From Wenzhouxiangellaceae bacterium (GTDB lineage: Bacteria; Pseudomonadota; Gammaproteobacteria; Xanthomonadales; Wenzhouxiangellaceae), in NCBI GenBank assembly GCA_018334995.1, contig JAGXKW010000001.1, positions 58,690 to 122,689 on the forward strand: a stretch of DNA of 64,000 nucleotides, read 5' to 3'. Each line of letters begins with the position of its first letter. Position 1 is the first letter of the stretch. The position numbers and the translations under genes are program-made. Positions 39,330-49,361 of this stretch are shown here, piece by piece. The notes beneath the pieces are model-generated. The model was not told the DNA's origin. It ran no database searches and saw only the letters and a program-made list of their open reading frames with translations.

Positions 39330-40907
39330 ATGACCGACGACATCCACGCCTCCCGCATCCTGATCCTGGATTTCGGTTCTCAATACACCCAGCTCATCGC
39401 GCGGCGAATCCGCGAGATCGGGGTATATTCGGAGATCATGCCGTTCGACGCCGGTGCCGATGCGATCCGGACATTTGCGCCGATGGGCATCGTGCTGTCC
39501 GGTGGACCGGAGTCGGTGGGGTTCGAGGACAGTCCGCGAATTCCGGACGTGGTCTTCGATCTGGGCGTGCCGCTGCTCGGGATCTGCTACGGCATGCAGG
39601 CCATGGCCACGCATTTCGGCGGCATGGTGGACCCTTCCGAGAAAAAGGAATTCGGCTATGCCGAAGTCGCCATCGCCAATCCGGCGCGGCTGCTCGAAGG
39701 GATCGAGGACCGGGTCGCGACCAACGGCCGCGGCGTGCTGGAAGTCTGGATGAGCCACGGCGACAAGGTCACGCACCTCCCCGAAGGCTTCGAGACCATG
39801 TGCACCACCGGCTCGGCGCCGATCGCGGGCATGGCCGATGACGATCGGGGCTATTACGGGCTGCAGTTCCATCCCGAGGTAACCCACACCCACCAGGGCC
39901 GGCGTATTCTCGAGCGCTTCGTGCTCGAAATCTGTAGTTGTCGCGCCGACTGGACGACCGAGGCCATCATCGAAGACCAGATCGCGCGGGTGCGCGCGCA
40001 GGTCGGCGACGACAGCGTACTGCTGGGGCTGTCCGGTGGCGTCGATTCATCGGTGGTCGCTGCGCTTCTGCACGAGGCGATCGGCGACCAGTTGCTTTGC
40101 ATCTTCGTCGATACCGGTCTTTTGCGCTACCGGGAAGGCGACCAGGTCATGGCGACCTTCGCCGAGCACCTGGGCGTGCGGGTCGAGCGGATCGACGCGC
40201 GTGAGCCGTTCCTGGATGCACTTGTCGGCGTGGATGATCCGGAAGAAAAGCGCAAGGTCATCGGGCGCGAGTTCATCAGCGTATTCGATGCAGCGGCCAA
40301 AAGCCATCGCGAGGCCGGCTGGCTGGCCCAGGGCACGATCTATCCGGACGTGATCGAATCGGCCGGCGCGGCCACCGGCAAGGCCAAGGTGATCAAGTCG
40401 CACCACAATGTCGGCGGCCTGCCCGAGGAAATGAATCTCGAGCTGGTAGAGCCGTTGCGCGAGCTGTTCAAGGACGAGGTGCGCCGGATCGGCGTCGAGC
40501 TCGGCCTGCCGGCCGAACTGGTGATGCGCCATCCGTTCCCCGGCCCCGGCCTGGGCGTGCGCATCCTGGGAGAAGTCAGGCCCGAATACATCGAGCCTCT
40601 GCAGAAGGCCGACCATATCTTCATTTCCGAGCTCAGGAAGGCCGGGCTGTACGACAAGGTCAGCCAGGCCTTCGCCGTGTTTCTGCCGGTCAAGTCGGTG
40701 GGTGTGGTCGGCGACGCGCGCCGCTACGAATGGGTGATCGCACTGCGAGCGGTCGAGACCATCGACTTCATGACCGCGCGCTGGGCCCGATTGGACGCGG
40801 AGTTCCTCGACCACGTCGCGCGTCGCATCATCAACGAAATCACCGGTGTTTCGCGCGTGGTCTACGACATCTCCGGCAAGCCGCCGGCGACGATCGAGTG
40901 GGAATGA
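39330..40907 (+). CDS. guaA: GMP synthase (glutamine-hydrolysing)
   Basis: A 525-residue enzyme, exactly the E. coli length when started at ATG 39330 ([19 protein letters not shown]), behind CAGGA. The glutamine amidotransferase domain has the nucleophile in GICYGMQAM and the histidine in QFHPEVTHT. The ATP pyrophosphatase domain has the P-loop [13 protein letters not shown]. The C-terminal dimer domain ends in [10 protein letters not shown]. The track start at 39303 adds nine residues from repeat-adjacent DNA. Confidence 0.98.
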   Translation: MTDDIHASRILILDFGSQYTQLIARRIREIGVYSEIMPFDAGADAIRTFAPMGIVLSGGPESVGFEDSPRIPDVVFDLGVPLLGICYGMQAMATHFGGMVDPSEKKEFGYAEVAIANPARLLEGIEDRVATNGRGVLEVWMSHGDKVTHLPEGFETMCTTGSAPIAGMADDDRGYYGLQFHPEVTHTHQGRRILERFVLEICSCRADWTTEAIIEDQIARVRAQVGDDSVLLGLSGGVDSSVVAALLHEAIGDQLLCIFVDTGLLRYREGDQVMATFAEHLGVRVERIDAREPFLDALVGVDDPEEKRKVIGREFISVFDAAAKSHREAGWLAQGTIYPDVIESAGAATGKAKVIKSHHNVGGLPEEMNLELVEPLRELFKDEVRRIGVELGLPAELVMRHPFPGPGLGVRILGEVRPEYIEPLQKADHIFISELRKAGLYDKVSQAFAVFLPVKSVGVVGDARRYEWVIALRAVETIDFMTARWARLDAEFLDHVARRIINEITGVSRVVYDISGKPPATIEWE

Positions 40908-41052
40908 GTCCATCTCGGCCGCGCTGCTTCCTTCGTATTCCGGTTCGCCGGCCTGGTCATCCCCGGATCTGCTTCGGGGTTCTTGGCCCTGCTGAATTAA
41001 TCAGCTCTTTCATGGTCGAAAGAAAAAGCAATTTCAAGCCAGGAGGCATGTC

Positions 41053-41766
41053 ATGAAATCAAGGGTTTCGATGATTTTCCTGTGTCTGTTGCTGGTCCCG
41101 GGGGGCGCAGGCGCGCAGATCGTGCCGCCGATGGAAGGCTACAGCGTGGAGGTCACGTTCTCGAACGGCCTCGAGCGGCGTATGGCCTCGATCAACAACA
41201 TGGAGCAGCGGTTCGAAGAACGCTTCCGTAAAAATCGCCATTACGCGAAAAGCCCGCGGGACGCCGGAACCCAGCGCTTTGCCGAAAGTCGCACGGCGGG
41301 TACCGAATGGGCCGGCGAACGTCTGATCGGCGAAACATCGGAATTCACGCTGGAAAATCTGATCAAGGCAATGGTGGCCTACAACGTGAACCGGGCCGTG
41401 CCCGAATTCGGAGGACGGATCGAGATCGATATTGCCAGGCTCCAGTTAAGCAACCCCTCGGTCGCATTTCTGGAATCGTTCCAATCCTATGCGGTCGGCC
41501 ACATCACGGTTACGAATGCAGACGGGAGCGTCCGGTTCGATGATGCGGTTCGAGCGAATCTGGTCATCGACACCACCGTGAATTCCGCCTATGACGGCCC
41601 CGAGCTGGCATTCATCGAAGTCGATCCGTCCAAGCGCGTGGGGCCTACGCTGGCCTACTTCGTTAAGCGGGCGCTCGAGAAGGCCTGGCCGGATCACGCC
41701 AACGAGATCGTCGGACCGGTCATCGTACGTATTTCCGGGCCGAACGAAAGACTGATCTTCGATTGA
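41053..41766 (+). CDS. Secreted protein of unknown function
   Basis: This 237-residue protein has a signal peptide, MKSRVSMIFLCLLLVPGGAGAQ, and AGGAGG upstream. The mature part is mixed alpha/beta and contains LENLIKAMVAYNVNRAVPEFGG and VDPSKRVGPTLAYFVKRALEKAW, then ends in LIFD. There are no cysteines, metal motifs or membrane helices in the mature part. I do not recognise a family. It stands alone between guaA and a convergent kinase-linked gene. Confidence 0.75.
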   Translation: MKSRVSMIFLCLLLVPGGAGAQIVPPMEGYSVEVTFSNGLERRMASINNMEQRFEERFRKNRHYAKSPRDAGTQRFAESRTAGTEWAGERLIGETSEFTLENLIKAMVAYNVNRAVPEFGGRIEIDIARLQLSNPSVAFLESFQSYAVGHITVTNADGSVRFDDAVRANLVIDTTVNSAYDGPELAFIEVDPSKRVGPTLAYFVKRALEKAWPDHANEIVGPVIVRISGPNERLIFD

Positions 41767-41799
41767 GTCCGTCCCGCGCTTTTTGCGCCGGGAGACGAG

Positions 41800-42156
41800 T
41801 CAATTGAATTCCTCGTTCAGGATTTCGGGATCGAAGTAGTAGCGCTCGCCGTCGCGATGATAATGAAAGCCGAACAGGTAGCGTTCCTCGGCAACCGTGT
41901 TGCTGTTGAAAAAAATGTACTTGCGGCCCGTGCCGCGGACGAAATCGATATCGGGGCTCTCGGTCTTCAGGTCCACATCGCCCAGCACGAAGCCGGCTTC
42001 GATTGATTCCTGCTCCAGCGTGTAGATGATGGTGGCCGGCCTGGGGACGCCGCGCCGTTCGCGCTTGTTCCGGACCACCGGCACGTCGACCCGGAACGGC
42101 GCCTGATCGCCAATGATTCGGATGGACGCTCTCAGTTCTACGGGTTTGCCGTTCAT
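41800..42156 (-). CDS. Small unknown protein downstream of the Ser/Thr kinase
   Basis: This 118-residue protein starts at ATG 42156, 36 bases after the kinase stop, on the same strand. It is soluble, rich in beta-type sequence (ASIRIIGDQAPFRVDVPVV, RYLFGFHYHRDGERYYFDP) and acidic at the end (EILNEEFN). It has no signal peptide and no family I recognise. Its position suggests a partner or substrate of the kinase, which is inference only. Confidence 0.7.
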   Translation of the reverse strand: MNGKPVELRASIRIIGDQAPFRVDVPVVRNKRERRGVPRPATIIYTLEQESIEAGFVLGDVDLKTESPDIDFVRGTGRKYIFFNSNTVAEERYLFGFHYHRDGERYYFDPEILNEEFN

Positions 42157-42192
42157 TCCGGGCTCCTGGCGGATTTCGCCGTCGTGGTCAGG

Positions 42193-44706
42193 CTACTCGA
42201 CCAGCAACCGGTCGATTTTTCGATCGAGGGCAGCCAGATCGGGGCTGTCCGGCTGCAGTCGTTCGATCAGCGCCCGGTGAAGTCTCAGGCGCGAAAGCGT
42301 ATGGTGATCACCGTTCGTCGGGCCCGCCAGGATCGATTCGGTCTCGGCCAGTTGTGCCGACGTGACCCGATCGGGATAGACGCGATTGAGCGCCAGCGCG
42401 AGCTCGACGCCCAGCTCCTGTTCCCGATGGTCGGCATCGGCCGAACGGATGCCTTCGCGGGTTTCCGGCCAGACGCGGTTCAGACAGGCTGATTGCGGTT
42501 CGGGCGGCTGCGGAAGCGCATACGCGGCAATGCAGTGATGAAGATCCAGAAAGAAGTCGCTTTCGCCCTGGTTGGACTCCGATTGCAATTCGCCCCGGAT
42601 TTCGTCGGCACGGGCCATCCACCGTTCGGCCTGTTCGGGCGTGCTCAGCGGATTCCGGACCAGCTTGTAGGCAGTCCTGGCCAGCGCCGCCCGCCGCCGC
42701 GGACGGGTCGGGTCATTGGCCACGACCTGTTCCTGCAATTCCAGTGAGCGGAGCCATTCTTGGCGCGCCCGCTCGTGGTCGCCTTGCCACCAGATGCCGC
42801 TTCCGAGCAGCTCGCGCAACGTGGCTTCGTGAATCAGCGCCCGGACATCGTCGCTGTAGGACCGGAATTCGCTGATCAGGTCGATGGCCTCTTCAAGCGC
42901 GGCGGAGGCCGGGAGAGGGCGCCCGAGCTGACGCTGGATGCGCGAAGTCCACGACAGCGTATTGGCCAGGTCCAGCACCTCGGGATCGTCCGGCGCCGTG
43001 ATCAGCGTGCGCCGCAACTGGGTGACCCGTTCAAAGTAGTCGAGTGCATCGACAAGCTGGCCGCGCTGTTCGGCCAGGGTGCCGAGGTTGTTGTAGGCAT
43101 ATCCGAGTTCGGTTTCCGACCGCGGATCTTCCGGCTCCAGTTCGGCCAGGGCTTCGGCATGCGCGAGGTAGTTGCGCCAATAGCGTTCGGTCGCCTCGAG
43201 ATCCTCCAGGCGGTAAGCGATCGCGCCCAGCCAGAATTCGATGTTGCCGGCTTCGAACAGAAAATCCGCGCGTTGCTCCGACTTGCGTTCCAGCCACGGC
43301 CGGACCAGTCTCTCCGCTTCGCTCAAAGAGCGCTGCGCCAGTTCGAACTGCTGCCGGGTGACCTGGACTTCACCCAGCGTCTTGAGGGCCCGGGCGCGAT
43401 TCAGCACGGTCTGCGGCGCGTCATCTTGATCCTGGCGCGCCAGATACTCCAGGGCCTGTTGACCGACCCCGTCGAGCAGGTCCAGCCGGCCGATGGGGCG
43501 CAGGTTGTCGGCAAAGTCGCCGAGCATGAATTGCACCAGGCCCTCGGCATCGGCGCGCCGCTGGTCGGCGATCTGGCGCGCTTCACGCGCCTCGTCCAGC
43601 CCATGCACGGCGGTCAGCATGCCGACGACCAGCGACAGGCTCACCAGCGCGGCCGCAGCCGTCGCCACCCGATTGCGGCGCACGAAGCAGCGCAAGGCAT
43701 AGGCGCGGCTGGCACCGATCGCGCGGACCGGACGTTGATCCAGCCAGGCCTGGAGATCCTCGCCCAGTGCCGAAGCCGAGTCATAGCGCTGTTCGCGATC
43801 CGCCGCCAGCGCCTTGTGGGCGATCGCGACCAGCTCCCGCGGTGCGTCGCGCAAACCTTCGGCCAGTGATCGGATGCGCGGTTCGACCGTTCCGGAAGAG
43901 CAGCCCAGATCCACCGCCAGTGTCCGGCAGCGTTGCTCGCCGGAGATGGTCGCGAAATCCTTGCGCCTTGCGGGCTCCCGATACAGCAGTTCGGACAGGA
44001 TGGCGCCAAGGGCATAGACATCGGCACGGGCATCGATATCGCCCTGTCCGCCCGCGCGTTGCTCGGGCGGCATGTAGGCAGGCGTGCCGCCGCCGCGACC
44101 GACATGCTCGCCGCCGGGATCATCCGAAGCCAGGCTGATGGCGATGCCGAAGTCGATGATCTTTGGCGCAGGATCGCCATCGGTGCTGCGCACCAGTATG
44201 TTTGCCGGTTTCAGGTCGCGGTGAATCAGGCCTCGCTGATGCGCGTAATGCACGCCGGCGCAGACTTTGATCATCAATGCCGCGACGTCGTGCCAGGAAA
44301 GCTTCCGATCCGCGTTGAACTCATGCAGCGGCAGGCCCGGGACGTACTCCATGGCAAAGTACAGCACGTCATCGCCCAGCCTGCCGGCGTCGTGAATCTG
44401 GGCGATGCCGGGATGGTTGAGCCGTGCCAGGGCCTGGCGCTCGACCTCGAAATACGCTTCCAGGAGCGGTCTTTCGCGCTGGATACGCAGCAGTTTGAGC
44501 GCGATTTCGCGCTCCAGCGGTTCGGTCTGACGGGCCAGCCAGACCACGCCCATGCCACCGCGGCCCAGCATCCGTTTGAGGCAATACGGACCGAGCCGTT
44601 GGCCCGGCTTCCATTCGACCGCTTCCTCCAGTGATGCCACGTCGTCCGCCAGCCGGGTTTCCAGCCGGGTAGCGTCATCATCGAATCCCGGATTATCCTG
44701 ATTCAT
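42193..44706 (-). CDS. Eukaryotic-type Ser/Thr protein kinase with membrane helix and TPR-like tail
   Basis: An 837-residue PknB-type kinase. The glycine loop is LGRGGMGVVWLAR, the ATP lysine K71 is in EIALKLL, the catalytic HRDLKPANIL has D164, and DFG is D185. The activation segment ends GTPAYMPPEQ. One membrane helix (about 348-368, VATAAAALVSLSLVVGMLTAV) follows the kinase domain. The remaining 450 or so residues are helical and TPR-like (YAYNNLGTLAEQRGQLVDAL) and probably external. A small unknown gene follows. No sigma factor or phosphatase gene is next to it. Confidence 0.93.
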   Translation of the reverse strand: MNQDNPGFDDDATRLETRLADDVASLEEAVEWKPGQRLGPYCLKRMLGRGGMGVVWLARQTEPLEREIALKLLRIQRERPLLEAYFEVERQALARLNHPGIAQIHDAGRLGDDVLYFAMEYVPGLPLHEFNADRKLSWHDVAALMIKVCAGVHYAHQRGLIHRDLKPANILVRSTDGDPAPKIIDFGIAISLASDDPGGEHVGRGGGTPAYMPPEQRAGGQGDIDARADVYALGAILSELLYREPARRKDFATISGEQRCRTLAVDLGCSSGTVEPRIRSLAEGLRDAPRELVAIAHKALAADREQRYDSASALGEDLQAWLDQRPVRAIGASRAYALRCFVRRNRVATAAAALVSLSLVVGMLTAVHGLDEAREARQIADQRRADAEGLVQFMLGDFADNLRPIGRLDLLDGVGQQALEYLARQDQDDAPQTVLNRARALKTLGEVQVTRQQFELAQRSLSEAERLVRPWLERKSEQRADFLFEAGNIEFWLGAIAYRLEDLEATERYWRNYLAHAEALAELEPEDPRSETELGYAYNNLGTLAEQRGQLVDALDYFERVTQLRRTLITAPDDPEVLDLANTLSWTSRIQRQLGRPLPASAALEEAIDLISEFRSYSDDVRALIHEATLRELLGSGIWWQGDHERARQEWLRSLELQEQVVANDPTRPRRRAALARTAYKLVRNPLSTPEQAERWMARADEIRGELQSESNQGESDFFLDLHHCIAAYALPQPPEPQSACLNRVWPETREGIRSADADHREQELGVELALALNRVYPDRVTSAQLAETESILAGPTNGDHHTLSRLRLHRALIERLQPDSPDLAALDRKIDRLLVE

Positions 44707-44841
44707 CGCGCCTCGTTTCCTCCCGCAGCGCGAATCTTAGCACCTCGTGGCGTCAGCCCAATCGCTTGTCTACCTCTTCGGTTGCATTGTTTTGCGACGG
44801 AATTCTCGATCTGCGTTAATCTCTCCGGATTCGCGAACTTC

Positions 44842-45324
44842 GTGCAAAAAGTCAATCGAACCGTGATCTGGCAGCAACACGAGAAGGACCTGATGCGTCG
44901 GGCGCTTGCGCGTGCCGGCGAGGCCGAGGCCGCCGGCGAGGTGGCCGTCGGCGCGGTCGTCGAACTCGATGGTGCGGTCGTGGCCGACGGCAACAACCGG
45001 GTGATTCGCGATTCGGATCCCAGCGGCCATGCCGAGATGGTTGCGCTGCGCCGGGCCTGCGCGCGGGTCGGCAACTACCGGCTGCCCGGCGCCACGCTGT
45101 ACGTGACGCTGGAGCCGTGCGCCATGTGCGCCGGCGCGCTGGTGCACGCGCGCATTCGACGGGTGGTGTTCGCCGCCTGGGATCCGCGCGTCGGCGCCGG
45201 CGGCTCCATCATCAACCTGCTCGACCACCCGCACATGAACCACCGCTGCATCGTCTCTGCCGGGTTGCTGGCCGAAGAGGCCGAGAAAATGCTCAGAAAC
45301 TTCTTCGTCTCCCGGCGTGGCTGA
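44842..45324 (+). CDS. tadA: tRNA-specific adenosine deaminase
   Basis: A 160-residue zinc deaminase that makes inosine at the wobble position of tRNA-Arg(ACG). Zinc and catalytic residues are in SGHAEMVAL and LEPCAMCAGALVHARI. Starts are uncertain. GTG 44842 and GTG 44863 both precede the conserved helix LMRRALARA, and neither has a clear ribosome binding site. The track ATG at 44782 would add a leader encoded by repeat-like DNA. It diverges from the kinase gene. Confidence 0.93.
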   Translation: MQKVNRTVIWQQHEKDLMRRALARAGEAEAAGEVAVGAVVELDGAVVADGNNRVIRDSDPSGHAEMVALRRACARVGNYRLPGATLYVTLEPCAMCAGALVHARIRRVVFAAWDPRVGAGGSIINLLDHPHMNHRCIVSAGLLAEEAEKMLRNFFVSRRG

Positions 45325-45341
45325 AGCCGGCCCCGGCGAAA

Positions 45342-45716
45342 TCAGAGCATGAACAGGCAGATCAGGCCGAGCACGCAAATGACGATGAAACTGCCGCTGA
45401 TGAACAGCACGACGCGAAAGGGCCATCGTCCCAGCGCCTGTTCGCCCAGATCGCCCATTCGATGCCGGTAACGAAGCGTGGCGACGGCGGTAATCACGAT
45501 CGCCACGACGCCCAGCAGGGTCGAGCCGGTCAGGATGATGGCGCCGTGCAGCGTCGTCAGTTCAGCTTCCATCAATTTCGTCAGCGCCAGTCCCCCGGCC
45601 AGGAAGGCAATCGCCGTCTTGACCCAGCTGTTGTAAGTGCGCTCTACCGCCAGAACCGTGCGGGCGTAGGCGAGGTCCGTCCGCCCCTCGGGCCGTTGCG
45701 TTCGTTCGTCGCTCAT
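45342..45716 (-). CDS. DUF202 (YidH-type) small membrane protein
   Basis: This 124-residue protein has the DUF202 motif RTDLAYARTVLAVERTYNSW. Three membrane helices follow: TAIAFLAGGLALTKL, AIILTGSTLLGVVAIVITAVAT and VVLFISGSFIVICVLGLICLF. Its function is unknown. ATG 45716 is preferred over GTG 45725, because AGGAG sits 11 bases from the former but only 2 from the latter. It is convergent with tadA and divergent from typA. Confidence 0.82.
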   Translation of the reverse strand: MSDERTQRPEGRTDLAYARTVLAVERTYNSWVKTAIAFLAGGLALTKLMEAELTTLHGAIILTGSTLLGVVAIVITAVATLRYRHRMGDLGEQALGRWPFRVVLFISGSFIVICVLGLICLFML

Positions 45717-45753
45717 GTCGGTCACGTCTCCTGTTGGATTAGTTGCCGTTCCG

Positions 45754-45783
45754 TTGACCGAAACGGCTTTTGGGAACGATAAA
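45754..45783 (+). promoter_or_regulatory. Candidate typA promoter
   Basis: TTGACC (5 of 6 matches) and GATAAA (4 of 6) are separated by 18 bases, about 98 bases before the typA ATG. A second, perfect TATAAT lies at 45837-45842, 38 bases before the ATG, but without a spaced -35 box. Either or both may be used. Confidence 0.4.
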
Positions 45784-45880
45784 CGATCTGCGGGAGAGGA
45801 TTCGCGTAATACGCAGCTTGTCTTGCCGCTCTGCGCTATAATGGCCGGCTGCCCCGCCTACTTTTCAGGTCCCACCGAAC

Positions 45881-47683
45881 ATGAAGCTCCGAAACGTCGC
45901 CATCATCGCCCACGTCGATCACGGCAAGACCACGCTGGTCGACCAGCTTCTGCGCCAGTCCGGCGAGTTCGCCGCGCACGAGAAGCTGACCGAGCGGGTG
46001 ATGGATTCCAACGACCAGGAGCGCGAGCGCGGCATCACCATTCTGTCGAAGAACACCGCGATCACCTGGAATGGCTATCGCATCAATATCGTCGACACCC
46101 CGGGCCACGCCGATTTCGGCGGCGAGGTCGAGCGCGTGCTGTCCATGGTCGATTCGGTGCTGCTGCTCGTCGACGCGGTCGACGGGCCGATGCCGCAGAC
46201 CCGGTTCGTGACCCAGAAGGCATTCGACATGGGCTTTCGGCCGATCGTGGTGGTCAACAAGATCGATCGTCCGGGCGCGCGCCCGGACTGGGTCGTCGAC
46301 CAGACCTTCGACCTGTTCGACAAGCTGGGCGCGACCGACGAGCAGCTGGAATTTCCCATCGTTTTCGCATCGGCGCTCAACGGCTACGCCGGCCTGACCA
46401 CGGACGTGACCGAGGGCAACCTGGACCCGCTGTTCGAGACCCTGATCGAGCACGTGCCGGCGCCCGACGTGGATCCGGCCGGGCCGTTCCAGATGCAGGT
46501 CTCGAGCCTGGACTACTCCAGCTATGTGGGCCTGATCGGGATCGGGCGGATCAATCGCGGCAAGGTCAGGCCCGGGCAGAGCCTGGTCATCGTCGATCGC
46601 AACGGCGACCGGCGAAGTGGCAAGGTGATGCAGGTGCTGGGCTTCAAGGGACTGCAGCGCGACGAAGTCGAATCGGCCGAGGCCGGCGATATCGTGGCCA
46701 TTTCCGGCATCGCCGACATCAATATTTCCGACACGCTGTGCGACCCGGCCAATGTCGAGGCGTTGCCGGCGCTGACGGTCGACGAGCCGACCATTCACAT
46801 GACCTTCCAGGTCAACGATTCGCCGTTCGCCGGTACCGAGGGCAAGTACCTGACCAGCCGCCAGCTGCGCGCGCGGCTGTTCCAGGAAGCCAGCCACAAC
46901 GTGGCGCTGCAAGTCCACGATACGCAGAACCCGGACCAGTTCGACGTCGCCGGCCGGGGCGAGCTGCATCTTTCAGTGCTGATCGAGACGATGCGCCGCG
47001 AAGGCTATGAACTTGCGGTTTCACGCCCGCGCGTGCGCAAGCGCGAGGTCGACGGCGAGACGCTGGAACCCTGGGAGCAGGTCGTGCTCGACATGGACGA
47101 GCAATACCAGGGCGCGGTGATGCAGGCCATGGGCGAGCGCAAGGCCCGGATGGAGAACATGTACCCGGACGGCGAAGGCCGCGTGCGGCTGGATTACATG
47201 GCGCCGGCGCGCGGCCTGATCGGCTTCCAGAGCATTTATCGCACCATGACCGCCGGCACCGGGCTGTTCTTCCGCGTATTCGACCACTGGGGGCCGGCCA
47301 CCGACCGGATCGCACCGCGCCAGAACGGAACCCTGGTGAGCATGGAGCAGGGCACCACCAACGCCTACGCGCTGTTCACCCTGCAGGATCGCGGCAAGCT
47401 GTTCGTCGGGCCGGGTGAGGAGGTCTACGAGGGCCAGATCGTGGGCCTGCACAGCCGGGCCAACGACCTGGTGGTCAATCCGCTGAAGGCCAAGAAGCTT
47501 TCCAATGTGCGCGCGGCCGGCAAGGACGACGCGCTGCTGTTGACCCCGCCGGTGCGCATGAGCCTGGAGCAGGCGCTGGAATTCCTGGCCGACGACGAAC
47601 TCATGGAAGTCACGCCGGGCCACATCCGACTGCGCAAGCGCCTGCTCAAGGAGCACGAGCGCAAGCGCGCCGCGCGCGCCTGA
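45881..47683 (+). CDS. typA: Ribosome-associated GTPase TypA/BipA
   Basis: A 600-residue translational GTPase involved in 50S assembly and stress adaptation. The G domain starts at once: [20 protein letters not shown] (G1), then RERGITI (G2), [14 protein letters not shown] (G3) and [12 protein letters not shown] (G4). EF-G-like domains III and V and the BipA-specific C-terminal domain ([17 protein letters not shown]) follow. Its length is typical. It is convergent with mlaA. Confidence 0.98.
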   Translation: MKLRNVAIIAHVDHGKTTLVDQLLRQSGEFAAHEKLTERVMDSNDQERERGITILSKNTAITWNGYRINIVDTPGHADFGGEVERVLSMVDSVLLLVDAVDGPMPQTRFVTQKAFDMGFRPIVVVNKIDRPGARPDWVVDQTFDLFDKLGATDEQLEFPIVFASALNGYAGLTTDVTEGNLDPLFETLIEHVPAPDVDPAGPFQMQVSSLDYSSYVGLIGIGRINRGKVRPGQSLVIVDRNGDRRSGKVMQVLGFKGLQRDEVESAEAGDIVAISGIADINISDTLCDPANVEALPALTVDEPTIHMTFQVNDSPFAGTEGKYLTSRQLRARLFQEASHNVALQVHDTQNPDQFDVAGRGELHLSVLIETMRREGYELAVSRPRVRKREVDGETLEPWEQVVLDMDEQYQGAVMQAMGERKARMENMYPDGEGRVRLDYMAPARGLIGFQSIYRTMTAGTGLFFRVFDHWGPATDRIAPRQNGTLVSMEQGTTNAYALFTLQDRGKLFVGPGEEVYEGQIVGLHSRANDLVVNPLKAKKLSNVRAAGKDDALLLTPPVRMSLEQALEFLADDELMEVTPGHIRLRKRLLKEHERKRAARA

Positions 47684-47720
47684 TGGTTACCGGGCAACCG
47701 CCGGCACGACACGCGCGCCA

Positions 47721-48461
47721 CTAGTCGGGATCTTCCTCCCAGTCCGCTTCGTCGAGGTAGGCGTCGTAGTCGGGCGTGGCCGACTCGCCGGTGATCTTGT
47801 ACTCACGGTTCTGCAGCCAGGCATCGCGCACGAACAGATATTCGTCGAAGGCGTCTTCGAGCTGTTCTTCGCGGTCCAGCACGTTGGCGCGCTGCTGGAT
47901 CAGGTCCCAGGCGATGCCGTAACCGCGCCCGTCGACGGCCTTGCGCCATAGCAGGTCGTAATAGGCCTCGGCCGGCCGGGCCAGGCCGTCGCGCAGCGTG
48001 GAAGGGCCCAGCAGCGGCAGCATGAAATAGCGCGAATCCTCCCAGCCCCATATCGCCAGCGCCTGGCCCAGGTCCTCGTCGTACTGCGGCACGCCCGACC
48101 GGGTCGCGACATCGAAAAATCCGGCCAGGCCGAAAACGGAGTTCATGGTGAATCGAACCATGCTCGTGACGGTGTCCGCCGGACGCCCCTGCAGCGCCAG
48201 GCTGACCGTCGTCCGCACGGATTTCAGATTGTCGAAGAAATTGGTGATGCCGGTCTCGACCGGATCGGGCACGACGTATTCGTAACCGGTCGCCACCGGA
48301 CGGAAGAGGGCCTTGTCCAGGGTCCGGTTGAACTTGTACATGTTGCGGTTGTACGGCTCCCACGGATCGATGGGGTCGCGCTCGTCCGGGGGCGGTGCAC
48401 TGGTGGCGCAGGCAGTCAGCAGCAGCGCCAGCAGCAAAGTCGTCAGCGGCCTGAAATTCAT
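47721..48461 (-). CDS. mlaA: Outer-membrane lipoprotein MlaA (VacJ)
   Basis: A 246-residue lipoprotein with lipobox LTAC (C18). It removes phospholipid from the outer leaflet and hands it to MlaC. The family motif DPWEPYNRNMYKFN is near the N-terminus, followed by FFDNLKSVRTTVSLALQG and LGQALAIWGWEDSRYFMLPL. ATG 48461 overlaps the mlaB stop as ATGA; the track start 48662 is not supported. It is the last gene of the mla operon, unlike E. coli, where mlaA is separate. Confidence 0.96.
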   Translation of the reverse strand: MNFRPLTTLLLALLLTACATSAPPPDERDPIDPWEPYNRNMYKFNRTLDKALFRPVATGYEYVVPDPVETGITNFFDNLKSVRTTVSLALQGRPADTVTSMVRFTMNSVFGLAGFFDVATRSGVPQYDEDLGQALAIWGWEDSRYFMLPLLGPSTLRDGLARPAEAYYDLLWRKAVDGRGYGIAWDLIQQRANVLDREEQLEDAFDEYLFVRDAWLQNREYKITGESATPDYDAYLDEADWEEDPD

Positions 48462-48748
48462 TCCTGTTTCCATCCCAGAAGTTCGTCGACGTGGCTCAGT
48501 CCGGCGATCGTCTGCAAGGCTTCGGGCGGCTGCTCGAAGCGGACGTCGCCGCCGGCCTGACGCGCCCATTGCTTCCATTCCAGCAGCAGCGCAATTGCGG
48601 CGGAGTCGGTGGCTTCCAGCCCGGAAAGGTCGATGCTTTCGGGAACGCCGCCTTTTTTCCAATCGAGATGTTCGCGATAAACGGACGGAACCTCGTCGAC
48701 CGTCAGACGTCCTTCCAGCCGAAAGGATTGGCTCCGGCTATTTGTCAT
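48458..48748 (-). CDS. mlaB: MlaB, STAS-domain subunit of the Mla transporter
   Basis: This 96-residue STAS protein binds the MlaF ATPase on the cytoplasmic side. Motifs include FRLEGRLTVDEV and the loop IDLSGLEATDSAAIALLLEW, which carries the conserved D-S/T region. ATG 48748 is chosen; it overlaps mlaC by 11 bases, and its stop overlaps the mlaA start. The longer track version runs out of frame through mlaC. Confidence 0.9.
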   Translation of the reverse strand: MTNSRSQSFRLEGRLTVDEVPSVYREHLDWKKGGVPESIDLSGLEATDSAAIALLLEWKQWARQAGGDVRFEQPPEALQTIAGLSHVDELLGWKQE

Positions 48749-49361
48749 CGACCTCGATCTCCACTTCGCCCTGCTTGAGCTTTTCGAGCGTGGCGTCGAA
48801 GCCCTCCTGGCGGATCTGCTCGCCGATCTGGTTGCGGAATGTCGTGACATACGAAATGCCTTCGACGATCACGTCGAAAATTTTCCAGCTTTTGTCGGTC
48901 TTGCGGAATACGTAATCGACCGGCGCTTCCTCGCCGTTGTTCATCTGCACGCGTGTCTTGACCCGGGTCATGCGCTCGGTATTGTCGCCGGCCAGCGGTC
49001 GTATTTCGACCTGGTCGCGAGTCTGGAAATCGAGCAACCCATCTGCATATCGCCGGATCAGCAGTTCGCTGAGCGCATCGGAGAATTCCTCGATTTTCTC
49101 GCGCTCCATGCCGCGTGACGACCGGCCCAGTACCAGCCGACCCGAATACAGCGTGTCGACTTCGTCCAGCAGGATGGGGCGGATGTCGTCGCGCAACGCC
49201 TGAATATCGTTTTCGTACATTTCCCGGTTCTCGTCGACCAGACTGAAGAGTTCATTGGTGGTCTCGCGCACGATATCGACGGGGCCGCGCTCGGTCTGTG
49301 CGGCCAGGCCGGCGGCCAGCACGAGCGACAGCGTGGCGAAAATCGTTCTGGATCCAATCAT
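48738..49361 (-). CDS. mlaC: MlaC, periplasmic phospholipid-binding protein
   Basis: A 207-residue periplasmic shuttle between MlaA and the MlaFEDB complex. The signal peptide is IFATLSLVLAAGLAAQ. The Tol-Tol-Ttg2 domain includes FSDALSELLIRRYADGLLDF and VDYVFRKTDKSWKIFDVIVEGISYV. The C-terminus is rich in Glu. It overlaps mlaD by 4 bases. Confidence 0.95.
   Translation of the reverse strand: MIGSRTIFATLSLVLAAGLAAQTERGPVDIVRETTNELFSLVDENREMYENDIQALRDDIRPILLDEVDTLYSGRLVLGRSSRGMEREKIEEFSDALSELLIRRYADGLLDFQTRDQVEIRPLAGDNTERMTRVKTRVQMNNGEEAPVDYVFRKTDKSWKIFDVIVEGISYVTTFRNQIGEQIRQEGFDATLEKLKQGEVEIEVDDK

Noticed and set aside
40961-40985. Hairpin CCCCGGA/TTCGGGG after guaA as a terminator
   Set aside because: The stem is short with weak pairs, and only TTCTT follows.
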